A DNA stretch of 64,000 bases, from assembly GCA_013365365.1 (NCBI GenBank), contig JABVXU010000209.1, positions 29,227 through 93,226 of the forward strand, given 5' to 3'. How positions within the stretch are numbered: the stretch's first letter is position 1; every line of letters begins with the position of its first letter. The DNA is from Cruorifilaria tuberocauda. Taxonomy: Eukaryota; Nematoda; Chromadorea; Rhabditida; Onchocercidae. This document shows, in pieces, positions 14,001 through 25,100 of the stretch. A program made the translations under genes and the position numbers. A model generated the notes under the pieces. That model saw nothing but the letters and a program-made list of their open reading frames with translations, did no database searches and had not been told where the DNA came from.

Positions 14001-14802
14001 TATGCAGTGAATTTTAGGTACATATCAAAACGTATCCCAAGAAAGAAGTCTTCTTGGAAGTGCTACTGTGCAACAGCAATACTATGCATCACCTCAGACC
14101 GCTGGAATCGGAATTTTACCGAGTCCAAGCGATTCTGAAATATCTTCTAACGGCTCTTCAATGAATGATGGTAAAACCTAAAAAATGATTTCAGAAATCT
14201 AACTGAATGAATAAAATTAACTATGAAACTACTGCCAACCACAAAATTATTGCCAAAAATGTTGATTAGAGAAGGAAAATAATAATTCAATTTCCGTAAA
14301 TTTAGTCTTAGATCTTAGGAAATTTAATTCATTTAAATTGAAGTAAATACTATTGATGGAACTATCATTGATGCTCGACAAACAGGCACACCGCAATTTC
14401 CACGACATTCCGGGACAGTGCATCTTTGGCACTTCATCCGAGAGTTGCTAGATCATCCAAAGCAATATAGCTCATGTGTTAGATGGGTTGACAGGCAGGA
14501 AGGTATTATTTCCAACTGCATAATTCTTTTAGCTTCTTTTATATAAAGAAAATTGCAAATTTAAATTGAATTACTGAAAAAAAACAAAGTATAAGTGGAA
14601 AAAATTTGCGATTTCAGGCACTTTCAAGATAGAATCGTCGCATCACCTAGCTCGTTTTTGGGGTCAGCGCAAGAATCGAGCCCAAATGAATTATGATAAA
14701 TTGTCACGATCGTTGCGACAGTACTATAAGAAAGGTATTATTCAGAAACCAGAAAAGAAACAACGCCTTGTTTACAAGTTTCTTCCTCCATACAATTTGT
14801 AA
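8061..14802 (+). CDS. ETS-family transcription factor with PNT domain (SPDEF/ets-4 type)
   Basis: Sequence-specific DNA-binding regulator, expected in the nucleus. Exons: 8061-8285, 9264-9422, 10702-10795, 10867-11100, 12864-13055, 13156-13289, 13668-13797, 14018-14170, 14344-14502, 14618-14802, giving 554 residues with all phases consistent. The third exon (94 bp) is inferred from phase and splice sites and is the least certain. Exon 2 encodes a poly-Gln run and exon 6 an Asn/Ser-rich run. The Pointed (PNT/SAM) domain begins where KLGLPT from exon 4 joins DPQAWSAEH from exon 5. The ETS winged helix occupies about residues 466-552 at the extreme C-terminus, as in SPDEF, with VHLWHFIRELL, MNYDKLSRSLRQYYKKGII and LVYKF. 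The start at 8061 is the first in-frame ATG and follows GATCAG, a possible acceptor; the reading frame is open upstream to about 7974, so an earlier exon is possible. C. elegans ets-4 is the likely counterpart, from memory only. Confidence 0.9.
9309..9350 (+). repeat. CAG/CAA repeat encoding poly-glutamine in ETS exon 2
   Basis: Mixed CAA and CAG codons give a run of Gln broken by one Leu, followed by His. The codon mixing suggests a stabilised rather than freely expanding triplet tract. Such tracts are common in transcription-factor activation regions. Confidence 0.8.
12864..13055 (+). other. Exon encoding the PNT (Pointed) domain of the ETS protein
   Basis: Starts after TTTGAAG and joins in phase 1 to the exon ending at 11100, rebuilding the LG(I/L)P-x-DP-x-x-W signature that opens PNT domains. 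It continues with WSAEHSARWM and a C-terminal LHAQLQLWKT helix. PNT domains mediate protein contacts, and in some ETS proteins MAPK docking. The proposed acceptor is a weak TTTGAAG; the alternative AAATAAG nine bases earlier is out of phase. Confidence 0.85.
13184..13240 (+). repeat. AAC/AGC/AAT repeat encoding Asn/Ser-rich run in ETS exon 6
   Basis: Low-complexity coding triplets between the PNT and ETS domains give alternating then pure Asn stretches. The open frame and the acceptor TTTTTAG at 13155 support it being coding. Confidence 0.8.
14344..14802 (+). other. Two exons encoding the ETS DNA-binding domain
   Basis: Exons 14344-14502 and 14618-14802 are joined in phase 1. The domain shows the three conserved Trp positions of the first helices (LWHF, VRWVD, RFWGQ), the recognition-helix segment RSLRQYYKKGII, and the wing strand LVYKF. 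The protein ends nine residues later with PPYNL. The Gln after the RKNRA segment (AQMNYDK) stands where SPDEF has Pro-Ala. Confidence 0.95.
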
Positions 14803-16084
14803 CTGAATTATTCATTGTTCGTATTTAGTCTAAATACTGTCTCAACGTGGACAGTAATTAAGTAATGGTCATTAGGCCGTCGACCTCTTTTGAGGTCTTT
14901 TATCACTATCAGTGCCACTTAAAATAAGCTGCAAGCTATTTGTTTTATTTCCTAGCTCCATTATCTACTTATCTATAAAACAAAAATTTTATCAACACAC
15001 TTTCATTAATTGATAACAAATTGAGCTTCGAAAATAGACTTTATAAATCGGAAGAAACTCACGTCATATAACTATATTGCATTCTAATCTTTTTAAAACA
15101 GTCTTTTACTAATTGTAAAACCAAGCTCATTTTTAAGTTTTACATAAATTCATTTCACTTATTATTGTGGTCTTTCATGGACAACAGCATTTCATCACAA
15201 ACAAAGTGTGCCTTTATTTCTTGGAATAAAATTCTTTGTAGATGCATTATCAATAAGATGTTGCATATCTGTCATCCTGCCTATTCCTAAATGAAGTGCT
15301 TGTGTCTCTTAAATTATTCTCATTATTTTAACTGTATCGATTTACTGAATACTCATTGGTTTATAATTAATTCGGTGCAGGTTTACTATATCATACGAAA
15401 AAAAAGATGGTATAACTTGCTATAACATCCCAAAAATAATGGATAACCAAAATGGTAAAATAAGACTGAATTATTAAATTATTTTATATTTCCTAATCTT
15501 TTTTGTTTTTTGCTGTTCTAAAAAGTGTTTAGTGGAATGAATGGATGGTAACAAATTTAAGAATGGACCAAAAAAAAAAACATGGAAAAAGGCACTGCAT
15601 GAAAATTGTGTTATACAGTTCCTGTAATAAACCATTAATTATGTGTTTTACCGATTATTGCTGAGCAATTGCTTCAACTAAAGTAGAAATTCATTTCTAA
15701 TCCGAAAGCTAACTTTCGGAAATGCATTTACAGACAGTTCATCGGATTGCGATACATCTGTTCAGTAAGACTTCTAATTTCCAAAATACCCGATACTGTT
15801 GGTGGAATTGGGTGCGGGTGCAATTTTTCCTAAATATTAACTGTATATCTACTAAATAGTATTGGTTTCATTTTTTTCGATAGATATTTGGGAAGATGCA
15901 AAAGTAAGAAAGATGGAAATTCTTCTGCAAATTTTGTGGTGGAACGTTACCTCCATACAAATTTCCTTCAACGTAGGTAATGATATATCATCGTTCAAAG
16001 ATTCCAACTTGTGAATGGGCAAATCTTCTCTTCTTCCTGCAATTATCTTTGCATATGATTTGATGTAAAAGAAGTGATAATGTA
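14803..16084. other. Convergent 3' flanks of the ETS and membrane-protein genes
   Basis: Holds the 3' UTR of the ETS gene on the plus strand and that of the minus-strand gene ending at 16085. AATAAA at 15225-15230 is a reasonable poly(A) signal for the ETS gene. No other coding signal is seen. Confidence 0.5.
15225..15230 (+). terminator. Candidate poly(A) signal AATAAA for the ETS gene
   Basis: First canonical AATAAA after the ETS stop codon, 423 bases downstream. Inference from motif and position. Confidence 0.4.
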
Positions 16085-19000
16085 TTATCTGTAAAAATCA
16101 TCTGTGCATGTATAATACAAAACAAGCGGACTTGGTCTGGTTATGATGCTAACTGGATAATCGAACTGCTGCTGATCAGTGTCCATGATGGGGACATGTT
16201 GCTTAGTTATGATTGTTGATGCTGGCATTACCCTTGCTTCTGATACGAAATCTAAAAATAAATCTAAATCTATTCCACCAATTCTTTTCTTCACTTTTTA
16301 CTCAAATCGTTGCGTACCTTTCATTGAAGCATCCTCCATTGTTTTTTGCATTCTGTTTAAAGAGTCATTTTCAGCTGATATCGTTCTGAGACTATAATAA
16401 TGAAGTAAAAAAGATATACATATGTTAATGTAACCATTCAGATTTTAACTTCAATCTAATATTTCTGCAAAAATTATCATCTGGAAGAATGACAGACATT
16501 AGAAGTTTCTCGGACATTTTACTAAGATAAGCTAAAGAACGACATTGTACCTCTCTTTTTTGTTACTTTCAGTATCCTCTGGTTGAACATCAAGGTAGTT
16601 GGCTCCGTTATCATTTTCGGCAGTTTGGATGAATTTATCTTTTAAAAAAATAGTGTGTTTGAGAGGTTTTTCGGCAGTTGTAGTATACGGTCGACCACAA
16701 CTGTTATAATAGACAAATAAGCAAAGCCATCCTGCAGCAATGATACTAGCCGCTGCACCAATTACCACAGCTAGGATTTTGACTAATTATTTAAATTCGT
16801 AATTTCGTAGTGGAGAGATAGGAGCTTATTTTATCAAAACGGTTATTAAATTTTCGCTATGATTAAAGAGGTACTATTATTTTTGCTAATTTCCTTCTTG
16901 GACAGCTATTCAAAAGTTGAAAATCATTCCTTTTTGTCAAGATTTGTATTTCTTTTCAGAAATCACATATATTAATTTCCCTGTTCCTATAGTCATCTTT
17001 TAGAATTTCGATTAAAAAATTAGTTACCATTATTTCCATTAAAGTGTATTTTCAAAAAAAAATCCCTTTATATTTAATTCATTGCAAACAAACTGATCCA
17101 TATTACTAACTGTAGGATTTCTTTAACTACACTCTTTGAAAAATCAATCACTTATACTTACCCACAATCCACCATTGTGATTTCCCATTTCCAGTTGGTA
17201 ATAATGCTAAAAAAAGAAATCGTTTTCAGAGAATAAGTTTGTATGTTGAAGCAAATTGAAATTTTATATTTTGTTCTGAAAAATGAAAAATTATTCATGA
17301 ATTGATTTTTTGGGCTGAAATGATATAACTCTGCACCAGGGAATAGATTCATTTCCATGTAGGTCATAAAGATGTGAACTTCAAAAAACCGGAAATTATT
17401 GAATGAAAAATATGATGACATAAAATAGACATCTACTAACGGATAAGGAAAAAAAATTGATTAAGGTAAACGAAAAACTTGTACTTGTTATCGATTCAAC
17501 AGGAATTCTTAGTCGTGCAGATATCCGAGAAAGAGATAAAAGTGATAAATCTGACACGACAATCTGCATTGAAATTTCATTATTTGAAGAATGAAAATTT
17601 GTACGGGAATTAACAATCTTTAACGAACATTCATGGTCATAACAAAGATTTAGTGTGCTTTTTTTTGCGATTAATAGATAACATCATTTATATAGCTTTA
17701 CATTGTACCAAAAGAAAAAAGAATTGTAGTATACCTTACGAAGAATTAAGAAATTCAATATTATTAATTTATAACAAAGGTGTTCCTGAATCTGAAATTC
17801 TTAAACTTCTTGATGAAAATTGCTGCCTCCAATTTTTTTTTCTCTTTCAGTTAATACTGAAAACAATTAGACAGATCATAGGCATAATAACAATGAGGGA
17901 AGTTTAACCTCTGCAGGAACTGGCTCACCATTGTAAAGTGCCATAAATATTACCGTGCATATTCGAGTAGAACACCGAGTTTCAAGTATCTGAAAGGTCA
18001 ACATTATTTGATTTGCTTAACTGATACAATTTTGGATCCTACTATAACTTCTATATAATTTGATCATTATAAAATAAGATGAATGTTTTAAAACAAACTA
18101 TAATTTACCTGCTCTTATCACCACTTACACTGAATTTGAAATATTACGCCATCAGTTCATCAATTGTACGACTAAATGATCCCATTTTTTTCATCAGAAA
18201 GTGTCCAGAATATCCTATTTATACATTTACTGGATAATACGCTTTACTGATATTATCTTTTTTAGAAAATTATGGATCAAATGACAGCAATTCATGGAAA
18301 TAGCGACATCTTCAATTTTAAGTGAAATTAAATTTTTTAGTTATCGACATTATCAATTCATTTTATGCTAACTTATTTTCATAGCAATAGTAATTCTGAA
18401 GTTCATTGTCTTATTTTCTTTTCTCATGAATTATCTTACCATCTTCAAAATCTATCAGCTGAAAATCTCAACAAAGAAGGAACAATTTGGATATCATACA
18501 TGTTTGAGGTATCCAAGTACTCAGATATTCAGGTACTCAACTTTCTTGCATTATCATCTCTTATGATGTATTTCAGCATGTCATGCCTAGTGGAAACTAC
18601 AGAATATTACATATTGAAGTGGCTTGTGAAAAAGATATCTTCAAATATAACTTCCTAACTGCTGAAACTCTGCAAATTTGATTCTCAAATTTCTGTTGCT
18701 ATACATTGTTCACTAACTTTCAAACAATCTACAATAGAAATAAAACTAGAAAGATAATCACTCCCTTAATTGCATGCTAACGAAGATGTTTTAATTGCAG
18801 ATAAAATTAATCCCACTATTACCGTATAGGTCTTCTTGGATCTAATTTATCCTTGCTGTTAACAATAATACCATTCTTTTTCATTGCTACTTATACTTTT
18901 ATAATTTTCCTCCCATTCCTCCCATTTCACTGTAACTTTAATAAATAGTCTTTTTTTATTATAAAAAATTATCTCTCTCCAATTTAAAAATGTGCAATAT

Positions 19001-19463
19001 GTTGATTATCGTGCCAATGTTAACAATATCACCTCTTCTTGTTTATATAATTTCATTTAAAATGTCTCATGCTTAGTTTAAAGAAGTTTCTTAGATAAAG
19101 TCTTGGAGTACGTTCTCCATAGCGAAGGAATGACTTATAATCATTGATGTTGTTATTATATCTCATGCTATATTATTGGCTTTAACATCATCATTCTTAT
19201 AATTCCTGTTTCATTGTCGTGTTTTACCATTATCATTAACATAGCATGGCAATTTCTAACTTTTTAATCATAGGACAACAATATGATCGGTTGCTGGAAT
19301 CTGTCAAATAGATCAAGGTTTCTTTGTATCCTCCTTGGGTCTATCTTAGCTAGCTAGCCTTCCATTGATTTTCACTCAATTCATTGATGCTTATATGCCA
19401 TGACGCTACTTTAATCTGCTTCAGCTACTATTAAATGCACACACACACACACACACACACACA

Positions 19464-19494
<31 letters not shown>

Positions 19495-21887
19495 TACATA
19501 CACATACATACACATACACAAACACAACAGACACACGCACACATACACACATACACACAGCTATATACGACTAAAGTTGGACTAATAATATTTTTAGTGA
19601 AGGAAGGAGTTGAATGACTCCAACTCTCAGGACTTATTTATGCCTCTGTAATAATGCATAATTGTTTCAATTTTTCAGGCCGAGATGCCACCCAATTAGC
19701 TGTAATTGGTCATCGAGAAACACAAATAAAATTAACGTAGCGCTTTTTCGATTATTCGTGTTTAGGCGAATGGTCACTTCTCCTACATACATAACTTTTT
19801 TCTTTCATTATTTAAGCTTTAACCTTATCGGATCAATATCCATACTTTTTTGATGTAACGATTATTTCCAGTTCAAAAAAAATTGCACACCTGAACATTA
19901 ACACTTTGGTTATCATCATCTTCAAGAATTGGCCTATGATGTAAATTAAGCGACTGCTTGTAGTGCCTTGCTTGCTGCATTTCCATTGCTTCAACGATAA
20001 CTTTTCGCCATCGCTTTTGTCCATCAGCAATGTTCTCCAATGTATTCCTATCTTCTGTATTTAGTGCTGTAATTAACAGAAAATAATAGCTAATCCAATA
20101 CAAATACTAAAAGAGACATAATCCTTTAACAATTTCCTTAAATAAAAATGAACAATGGGTACTTTCTACTTACTACTGCAATTGCAATCGATCATGCTAG
20201 AACCAATAACGTTTTCAAATGGTCATTTTAGTTGTGGTTATTTGTTCTATTAAAATACATTGAAATAAACCATGTTATGGGCATAGTCACTATGGCTGCT
20301 TATTATGGTTTCAATATCAAACCATTAACCACTTTTGAAAATATGAGTACAACATATAGAAAATATTTAGATTTACTAGTGGCTATAATTTTGTACTGAT
20401 CTTCGTATTGATCATGTAGGTAATTATGCTCGCAGTAGTAGCATGAAGTTGTTGTGGTTATTGACCAAACTGCACTTCCTGAAAAACACAGAATTTATTT
20501 GGAGGAGAATGATAAGCCACATAATTAATTGGATAATGAAGTTGGTACCAGAATTACTAAAACATTCAACTTAGTGTTCCATAGTTTCATAATGAAATGA
20601 CTTGTTTGTTGCGCACTTAGATACGCTGATAATATTAATCAGCAAACCATCTAATTTACTCCATCTATCCATCTAAACTAAAGCAAATAAAGATAAGGTA
20701 ATAAGATTTCAAGTTTAATTATTTCTCCATTCTAATACTGATCCTTGCAAAGTAACATGCTTTTTAAGAATCATATAGTGCTCATTTTGATTATGGTTAT
20801 CATTTTGATTATGCTTCTAAATTTGTTGTTTGTTTGGAATAGAAGTGAAATTTTTTCAAGACTGCTTTTGCAATGCATTTTCGATTCTTAAAACGTTTGA
20901 AGTGAACTATAATACATTTCATCATTCCGTAGATTCTGATTTCCTGTCACATACAAACATAATGCATATCCAATACGTGTATAACTGCAAATTTCATAGT
21001 AATATGAATTCCATTCAAATAATGCCCTTAACGGTAAGCGAAAATCAGCATTTTTTAGAGAGGAAGTCTTGAAAAGCTCCCAAGTTACCATTTTTAAATT
21101 TGCGCACTTTTGTGAATAAGGAGGAATGTAAACAATGTGCTGTTTATAAACAAAATTTTTGGATGGTTTACGAAATACTAATTGCATTCGCTGCAAATGC
21201 AAATATTTGAACCTCAAGTATTCTCTAGAAGTCAAGGAATGCATCATATCTTGGCAGATGAAAAGAAAGCCTGAATTCTATTTTCCTCTCATCTCTAATT
21301 CCCTTTCTTGTGTAATTGTTATATCATTGGATTATTTTGAAATAACTAAAATTATTTCTTCTAATCCTCAAAACACAAAATTAACTGTAATATAAATTAT
21401 AATACTGAAATATATCTTCTCCCTTTAACTATTAATTAATTTTTACTCATTAGATGAAAAAGATATGATGAAAATTAGATAATAATAAAAATTGTCTAAA
21501 ATTGAAGTATTAATCTTTGATTGAGGAAAAAGTTTCTGTTTCTGAAATTGAATGCTATTCCACAAATTGTACCAAAGGATTATCCTATTATGACTGAATT
21601 TTAATTTATAGTTATATTTTCAATATCTTCCATCATTATCACTAAGAATAGCTAAAATAGTAATTTCTGTAGGAAAAAGGAGCAATGATTTGCTTTTTTT
21701 TCACCATTCGTCATCATATCAGTTGCTTCTTTGTTTTCTTCATCCGATAATTTAGTTTGTTCCTTTTCCTGCTGATTGACCACAACGCATTTCGCAAGCG
21801 CAATATACCATGTCTTCATTGAATAATCGATGTCGAATAATACATGAATCGCGATGACAATCATCGCTGCTACAACCTTCATTACAC
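16085..21887 (-). CDS. Single-pass type I-like membrane protein, possibly KIAA1549/UPF0606-like; 5' end unresolved
   Basis: Exons on the minus strand: 21887-21781, 20478-20377, 20066-19891, 17989-17909, 17563-17485, 17206-17162, 16770-16551, 16391-16318, 16251-16085. All join in phase to give about 350 residues and a stop at 16087-16085. The first exon is Cys-rich (C-x3-C-x4-C-x4-C, then CAC-x3-C) and is the least certain. The middle part contains MALYNGEPVPAE and SRISARLRIPVESI. Next comes WWIVAVVIGAAASIIAAGWL, a clear membrane helix, and then a polar tail of about 140 residues. The order of a YNG-x-PVPA segment, a helical segment, then WW and a membrane helix recalls the KIAA1549 (UPF0606) family, but I recall that family only loosely. 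No start codon or signal peptide was found, so further 5' exons are expected upstream of 21887. Confidence 0.5.
19436..19559 (+). repeat. CA-dinucleotide microsatellite with CATA interruptions
   Basis: A run of (AC)n to about 19490, broken by one AAC. It passes into TACATACA and ACACATAC variants and then CACA-rich remnants. It lies in an intron of the minus-strand membrane-protein model, about 330 bp 3' of the exon ending at 19891. On the plus strand it reads as a His/Thr open frame, which is an artefact of the repeat. Confidence 0.95.
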
Positions 21888-22141
21888 CTGTAATACTGTA
21901 ATACTCTAATACGTTTGTTTTTTTTTTCGCAAATTTTTGAAATTCGCGGTTCCATTACAGCTATCAGCATATCTTTTGTAATCAAATGATGATAGCTCAA
22001 ATACAAATAGCTCTATCTTGATGCTGTTTTGTATTCTTAAAATACATCACAGTTCTATGAGTTGCTTTATTTTGATTAATTTATTTTGACCAGCTTTAAC
22101 AACATCTGTAATATGACATGTATGTTTCTCACGCAGCATTA

Positions 22142-22185
22142 CACATATTTAATACAAGCGCAGCTTGCATCACATATTTAATACA
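22142..22185. repeat. 15-bp direct repeat pair inside a short inverted repeat
   Basis: CACATATTTAATACA occurs at 22142-22156 and again at 22171-22185. The pair is framed by TGACATGT at 22114-22121 and its reverse complement ACATGTCA at 22187-22194. No open frame or known element was recognised. Confidence 0.6.
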
Positions 22186-25100
22186 CACATGTCACATTCA
22201 ATTTAAATTCTTTTGATTCTTCTAATTCCTACAGGGTAATAATGAAAGCTAGCAGTTGTTACCATGCTAATTGCTTATTACTTATTTGTAGAACAAATTT
22301 AACTTGTCGATAGTTAAAAGCATTTTAATCTCAGTTCCTTACATTATCCAGACTCGAAAAAATACATTTATGTCTTATCGATATTCCGTTGCTATGCTTG
22401 AAAGACTCATATAAGCTTTGAAATTACTACCTGGAGAAAAGATTTGGTTTATAAAGCCGATAGCGACCGGATCCCTTCAAATAAATTAAATAATGGTTTT
22501 AAAAAATGATATCATAGTGATAAATGAGTGAGCGTAACGCAATCAGCTAATAAAATGAGTTATTTAAGAAAGTAGAGATGAAATAAATTTATTTTTTATT
22601 ATCAATAATAGAAATTGTGAAAAAAAGTTTAAATATAACTTATGATAAAATGTATCTCGGGAGAAATTGGAGCGTTAAAATTTCGCATAGCCCAGGTGAG
22701 AGACTGCACGACATAAATAAATTTCTGTTCAAGCAACCTGTTGCTGTTACATCTGGCAAAAGTAATAATTTTAATTGATTTACAAGTTAATGGTACGAAT
22801 AAAGGAAAGGTAAATGAAGGATATTAAAGTTTAGCGTTCAACAAAGAAAGCCGTTTTGGTGAGGTTGTCATGGTAATTATGTGTAAGTGGCCTTCTGAGT
22901 TCAATGAAACCCTGAAATTTTTGCCAGTTTTCCAAACAGTCTACCTTACTACGATTTTCGATATGCATAATTATCTATGAAATTTCATCACAATAATTCC
23001 CATTTCTTCTTTTTGCTTTACGATGTCTACAACTTTAACGTGTTTTTTTTCTCAGCTTACATTTTATCTTTATTAATTTATTACCAATATTATAATCTTA
23101 TTATCACAATTTAAACACTTCTGATATTCCTGCTTATTACTTGTGATAATTCAATATTATGCAACAGTTTTCTTATGAATCGTGATGATTTTTAAATTTT
23201 TATCGTAATATTTGTTTCAAAAAATATATAGATAAAGTCGTCAGTGGGTACTTCAGGTAAATATTGCAGGACCTTTTGCAGGACATCAGTTCCTGCATTC
23301 TTCCATTTCTTATTGTCATATTTTAATTTTTCAGTTTATTTCAATTCCACTATAGAGTAAAGTGGCTGTATGTGCAAAGGATTTGATGTGATTGCGCCTC
23401 ATAATTAGTACACTTCAAGAAGCGCCTGTTTTACATAGTTGATCACTTCTCAGCTCATTTCAACTACTTAAAGGGAGGCAAGGCAAAGAAGGAAAGATTA
23501 TGTCGGCATTAATTTCAAATTTGCTGATATTACTTCTCTACTGAGACTGAAACAAATCGTTGGAATCTGAGAATCTAATCGCTTCTTAATTTTTAATTTA
23601 TGATCAGGAGAAAAACTTATTCAAATCGTTCGTATTTTCATTCATTCGTTTTCCCTCCTTCATTACGCACAAATTTAACGAATGATTTTTATGGGATTTA
23701 TGAATGAGAAGTGTTGAATGTGTCAGCAAAATTAAATGGATCTCAATACTTTGGTTGTTCACATTTTCAGGAAATTTGGAGTGGTTCATTTTCAACCTTG
23801 CTTCTGTCTATTCACTTATCTCTCTCTTGTATTTAAATAGTGAGAAGCTTTAAATTAAAGATGATCGAGTGGGCATGACAGAGTGCTCCTCTTTTCCCAT
23901 GACATCGTTACCTTGAGGACTATTTGAAATTGCGGATGCTTCTTCCTAATCAAATAGAACATAGCACTTACTTCTCTCCTTTCCATCTTCCAATTTCTGC
24001 ACTTATGCAAAATGTTCAGAATAAAACATTACTTTGACGAAACGACTATTAGCTCTAATATATTGGCTAGAAGATCGGTTTTTAAAAAATAGCAAGAGGA
24101 TTTTTTCTTTTTCCTATGCTTAGTAATGATATAAAATATTTAATTTTAATAGTAGCATTTTCGATGCTTAATGTTATCGAATTGATCAGTTCAAAGTGTG
24201 GATGCAATGGAATTGTCAGCGGAATTACCATAATCTCAAAGAATTCCAGCTAATTCATTTTTAACTTTCTGGTTCCATCTGAATAAACTATGTTTTGAAT
24301 TACTGATTATTTCATCGAATCGGCTGAAATGTGTTTGTAAGATAGGTCTCTGCCCGTTTCTTGATTTTCAGTAATCACTTCGTAACATTTCCTATTTCAA
24401 AAACGATTTCATATTTCATGAATAGTATTTTTTAAAGATACATTACATCTACTTTATAGTAATCGTTCTTACAGATGCTACCTAACGACGATACAATATG
24501 TACTTGTTTCGTATTAATTTGAATCAGTAAACAGATTTTTTTGTCCTATTTATTTTAATTCCTTTCGATTTTAAGCTTTCTTACTGATCGATTGCAAATA
24601 ATGAAGAAAGAATAATTGCAAGAACAAGCAGTGTTATTTTTAACTGAAACTTGTTACATTCACAGTTTCAAAAGGATAAACCTCTTTAGTAAGGGAAAGT
24701 AGAATGCTATGATTTTCCGAGTAGAATGCTTACCTGATTTAACGTCAGTTTCATAATTTTCTACTTTAAAGAATTTCATCTTTCACACTCATATTTTTGA
24801 AAGATAAGTTGCAAGACAGTTACGATATGATATTGTTATAGAAGGATACACAAATCTCCAAAACTGTCAACTCACGCTGCGCTGCATAAGATAACTCGAA
24901 ATCATATATGGTGTGAATGTTGATGTGAGAATAGTAATGGTGATAATGATGAATATACCGTTGTAATGATGATGATATTGGTATATGATAAGTTGTAAAG
25001 CTGCTGGATGCTTTCAACTCGTAATCGAAAGCTGTTGCCGTCTTAAATTTGAGGTTAAAACCGGTGAAAACACGATAATGAGTTGAAAAGAACGTGTGGT

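Noticed and set aside
18101..18160. Minus-strand mini-exon TGTAAGTGG... between acceptor and donor signals
   Set aside because: Its only open phase is incompatible with the exon at 17989-17909.
19435..19617. His/Thr-rich open frame
   Set aside because: It is only the CA microsatellite read as codons.
21652..21882. Hydrophobic N-terminus-like minus-strand frame starting MKVVAAMIVIAIHVLF, resembling a signal peptide
   Set aside because: The alternative frame over the same bases is Cys-rich and joins the next exon in phase through a GTCAAT donor. I kept that one with low confidence, and the signal-peptide reading remains a fallback.
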